From the NCBI GenBank assembly GCA_051886675.1, contig JBJEYH010000110.1, positions 1-6,671 on the forward strand: a stretch of 6,671 nt of DNA. The letters run 5' to 3'. Below, piece by piece: positions 5,622 through 6,671 of this stretch. Both the position numbers and the translations under genes were made by a program. The first letter of the stretch is position 1. Every line of letters begins with the position of its first letter. The DNA is from UBA11524 sp051886675 (GTDB lineage Bacteria; Bacillota; Clostridia; Christensenellales; Aristaeellaceae). Below the pieces are notes generated by a model that saw nothing but the letters and a program-made list of their open reading frames with translations, was not told the origin of the DNA and did not search any database.

Positions 5622-6671
5622 ATGGAAATTTTGTATGCGGCCCTCGTGCTGGGCGGCATGGGTCTGATCTTCGGCGGGCTGCTGACGCTGACCTCGAAGA
5701 TCTTCGCCGTGCCCGCCAATCCCAAGCGCGACGCCGTGCGCGAGCTGCTGCCCAGCGCCAACTGCGGCGCCTGCGGCTATCCCGGGTGCGACGGCTGCGC
5801 CGATGCCATTGTCTCCGGCAAGGCCAGCGTGAACGCCTGCCCTGTGGGCGGCGCGGAAACCGCGTCGAAAATCGGCGAGGTCATGGGCGTGAAGCCCGCT
5901 GACCCCAGCACCCGGCTGGTGGCCCGCGTCATCTGCAAGGGCCACAACGAGCACTGCAAGGACAAGTTCGCCTACAAGGGCATCAGTGACTGCGTGGCGG
6001 CCAGCCTGGTCAGCGACGGTCCCCGCAGCTGCAAGTACGCCTGCATCGGCATGGGCAGCTGCGTGCGCGTCTGCGCCTTCGACGCCATCCACATGGATGA
6101 GAACCGTCACATCGCCCTGATCGACGAGAACAAGTGCGTCGGCTGCGGCAAGTGCGTGGCCACCTGCCCCAAGGGCGTGCTGGACCTGCATCCCGTGAAC
6201 GAGCCTGTACGTGTCATGTGCCGCGCCGCCGAGGAGGGCATCATTGTTTCCGATATCTGCGACCGCGGCTGCATCGGCTGCGAGCGCTGCGAGCAGGCCT
6301 GCAAGTTCGGCGCGATCACCATGAAGAACCATCTGCCCGTGATCGACCTGGAGAAGTGCCGCGGCTGCATGATGTGCGCCGAGGTCTGCCCCACCCGCGC
6401 CATCTGGGCGGACTGGGACAACCGCAGGATCGCCGAGATCAACCAGGCCTCCTGCGTGGGCTGCACCATGTGCAAGCGCGCCTGCCCCTTCGAGGCCATT
6501 GTCGGCTCGGTCAAGCAGCCCCATGAGATCACCGCCGCCTGCACCGGCTGCGGCCTGTGCGCGGAGAAGTGCCCCCGTCACTGCATCACCATGAAGGTTC
6601 GCGAGCATACCCGCGACCGCAACGCCAAGGTCGGCACCACGCCCGAGGTGGTCAAGGCTGCCAAGCCTGTG
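5622..6671 (+). CDS. rnfB: Rnf complex subunit RnfB (multi-cluster ferredoxin), 3' end cut by window
   Basis: RnfB is the ferredoxin-oxidising entry subunit, anchored by one N-terminal helix (residues 4-26). The frame is open for 350 codons to the window edge with no stop. It contains the Rnf-type N-terminal cluster motif C48-C51-C56-C73 in NCGACGYPGC and a Cys-bearing linker (C105, C112, C124). Six ferredoxin-type groups follow: C137-C141-C147-C151, C172-C175-C178-C182, C217-C220-C223-C227, C246-C249-C252-C256, C278-C281-C284-C288 and C307-C310-C313-C317. The first group, CKYACIGMGSC, is diagnostic of RnfB. In total 35 of 350 residues are cysteine. Many clostridial RnfB proteins are nearer 280 residues with fewer groups, so this is a long form, as I recall for some acetogens. 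The charged tail after residue 322 suggests the end is near. GGGAGGG (5609-5615) gives the start at ATG 5622 with a 6-base spacer. Confidence 0.95.
   Translation, partial: MEILYAALVLGGMGLIFGGLLTLTSKIFAVPANPKRDAVRELLPSANCGACGYPGCDGCADAIVSGKASVNACPVGGAETASKIGEVMGVKPADPSTRLVARVICKGHNEHCKDKFAYKGISDCVAASLVSDGPRSCKYACIGMGSCVRVCAFDAIHMDENRHIALIDENKCVGCGKCVATCPKGVLDLHPVNEPVRVMCRAAEEGIIVSDICDRGCIGCERCEQACKFGAITMKNHLPVIDLEKCRGCMMCAEVCPTRAIWADWDNRRIAEINQASCVGCTMCKRACPFEAIVGSVKQPHEITAACTGCGLCAEKCPRHCITMKVREHTRDRNAKVGTTPEVVKAAKPV

Noticed and set aside
5601..6608. Minus-strand open frame (335 codons) antisense to rnfB
   Set aside because: Low-complexity Ala/Gly/His/Asp composition without motifs, opposite a clear seven-group RnfB. 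It is a GC-driven shadow.
2049..6671. Nqr (Na+-translocating NADH:quinone reductase) instead of Rnf
   Set aside because: There is no NqrF-like gene. RnfB with its diagnostic CKYACIGMGSC motif and an RnfC with two [4Fe-4S] motifs identify the complex as Rnf.

Overview
The window is a GC-rich bacterial segment with five complete genes and one that runs off the right edge, all on the + strand. It holds a DNA-repair gene (recN, 29-1741), a non-coding stretch of about 307 bases with a promoter and a structured leader (1742-2048), and an Rnf operon in the order rnfC-rnfD-rnfE-rnfA-rnfB (2049 to the right edge). The gene order C-D-(G)-E-A-B, the strong AGGAGG-type ribosome binding sites, the multi-cluster RnfB and the long RecN all fit a strictly anaerobic, high-GC member of the Clostridia. 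That assignment is inference from gene content and composition; no marker in the window fixes the species.

Rnf is a membrane ferredoxin:NAD+ oxidoreductase that couples electron transfer to Na+ or H+ pumping. RnfB takes electrons from ferredoxin. The membrane pair RnfA/RnfE carries them through the bilayer, the flavin proteins RnfG and RnfD relay them, and RnfC passes them to NAD+. All subunits except RnfG can be read here with their diagnostic residues intact. rnfG, which normally lies between rnfD and rnfE, is absent: rnfD and rnfE overlap by 8 bases and both ends look whole. Either rnfG lies elsewhere (just beyond rnfB is possible) or this complex departs from the standard plan.

The recN-rnfC gap is the least explained part. 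A clear extended -10 promoter (TGCTATAAT, 1813-1821) should start a leader of about 220 nt. That leader has several strong hairpins, one an extended three-stem hairpin spanning 1891-1946, and an imperfect 23-24 nt direct repeat (1854-1876 and 2005-2028). I do not recognise it as a known riboswitch class. The second repeat copy ends just before the rnfC ribosome binding site and a probable TTG start, so control of rnfC translation is a reasonable hypothesis. No intrinsic terminator was seen anywhere in the window.

The main points for follow-up are the unassigned leader with its duplicated element, the missing rnfG, and the long RnfB with seven iron-sulfur motif groups.
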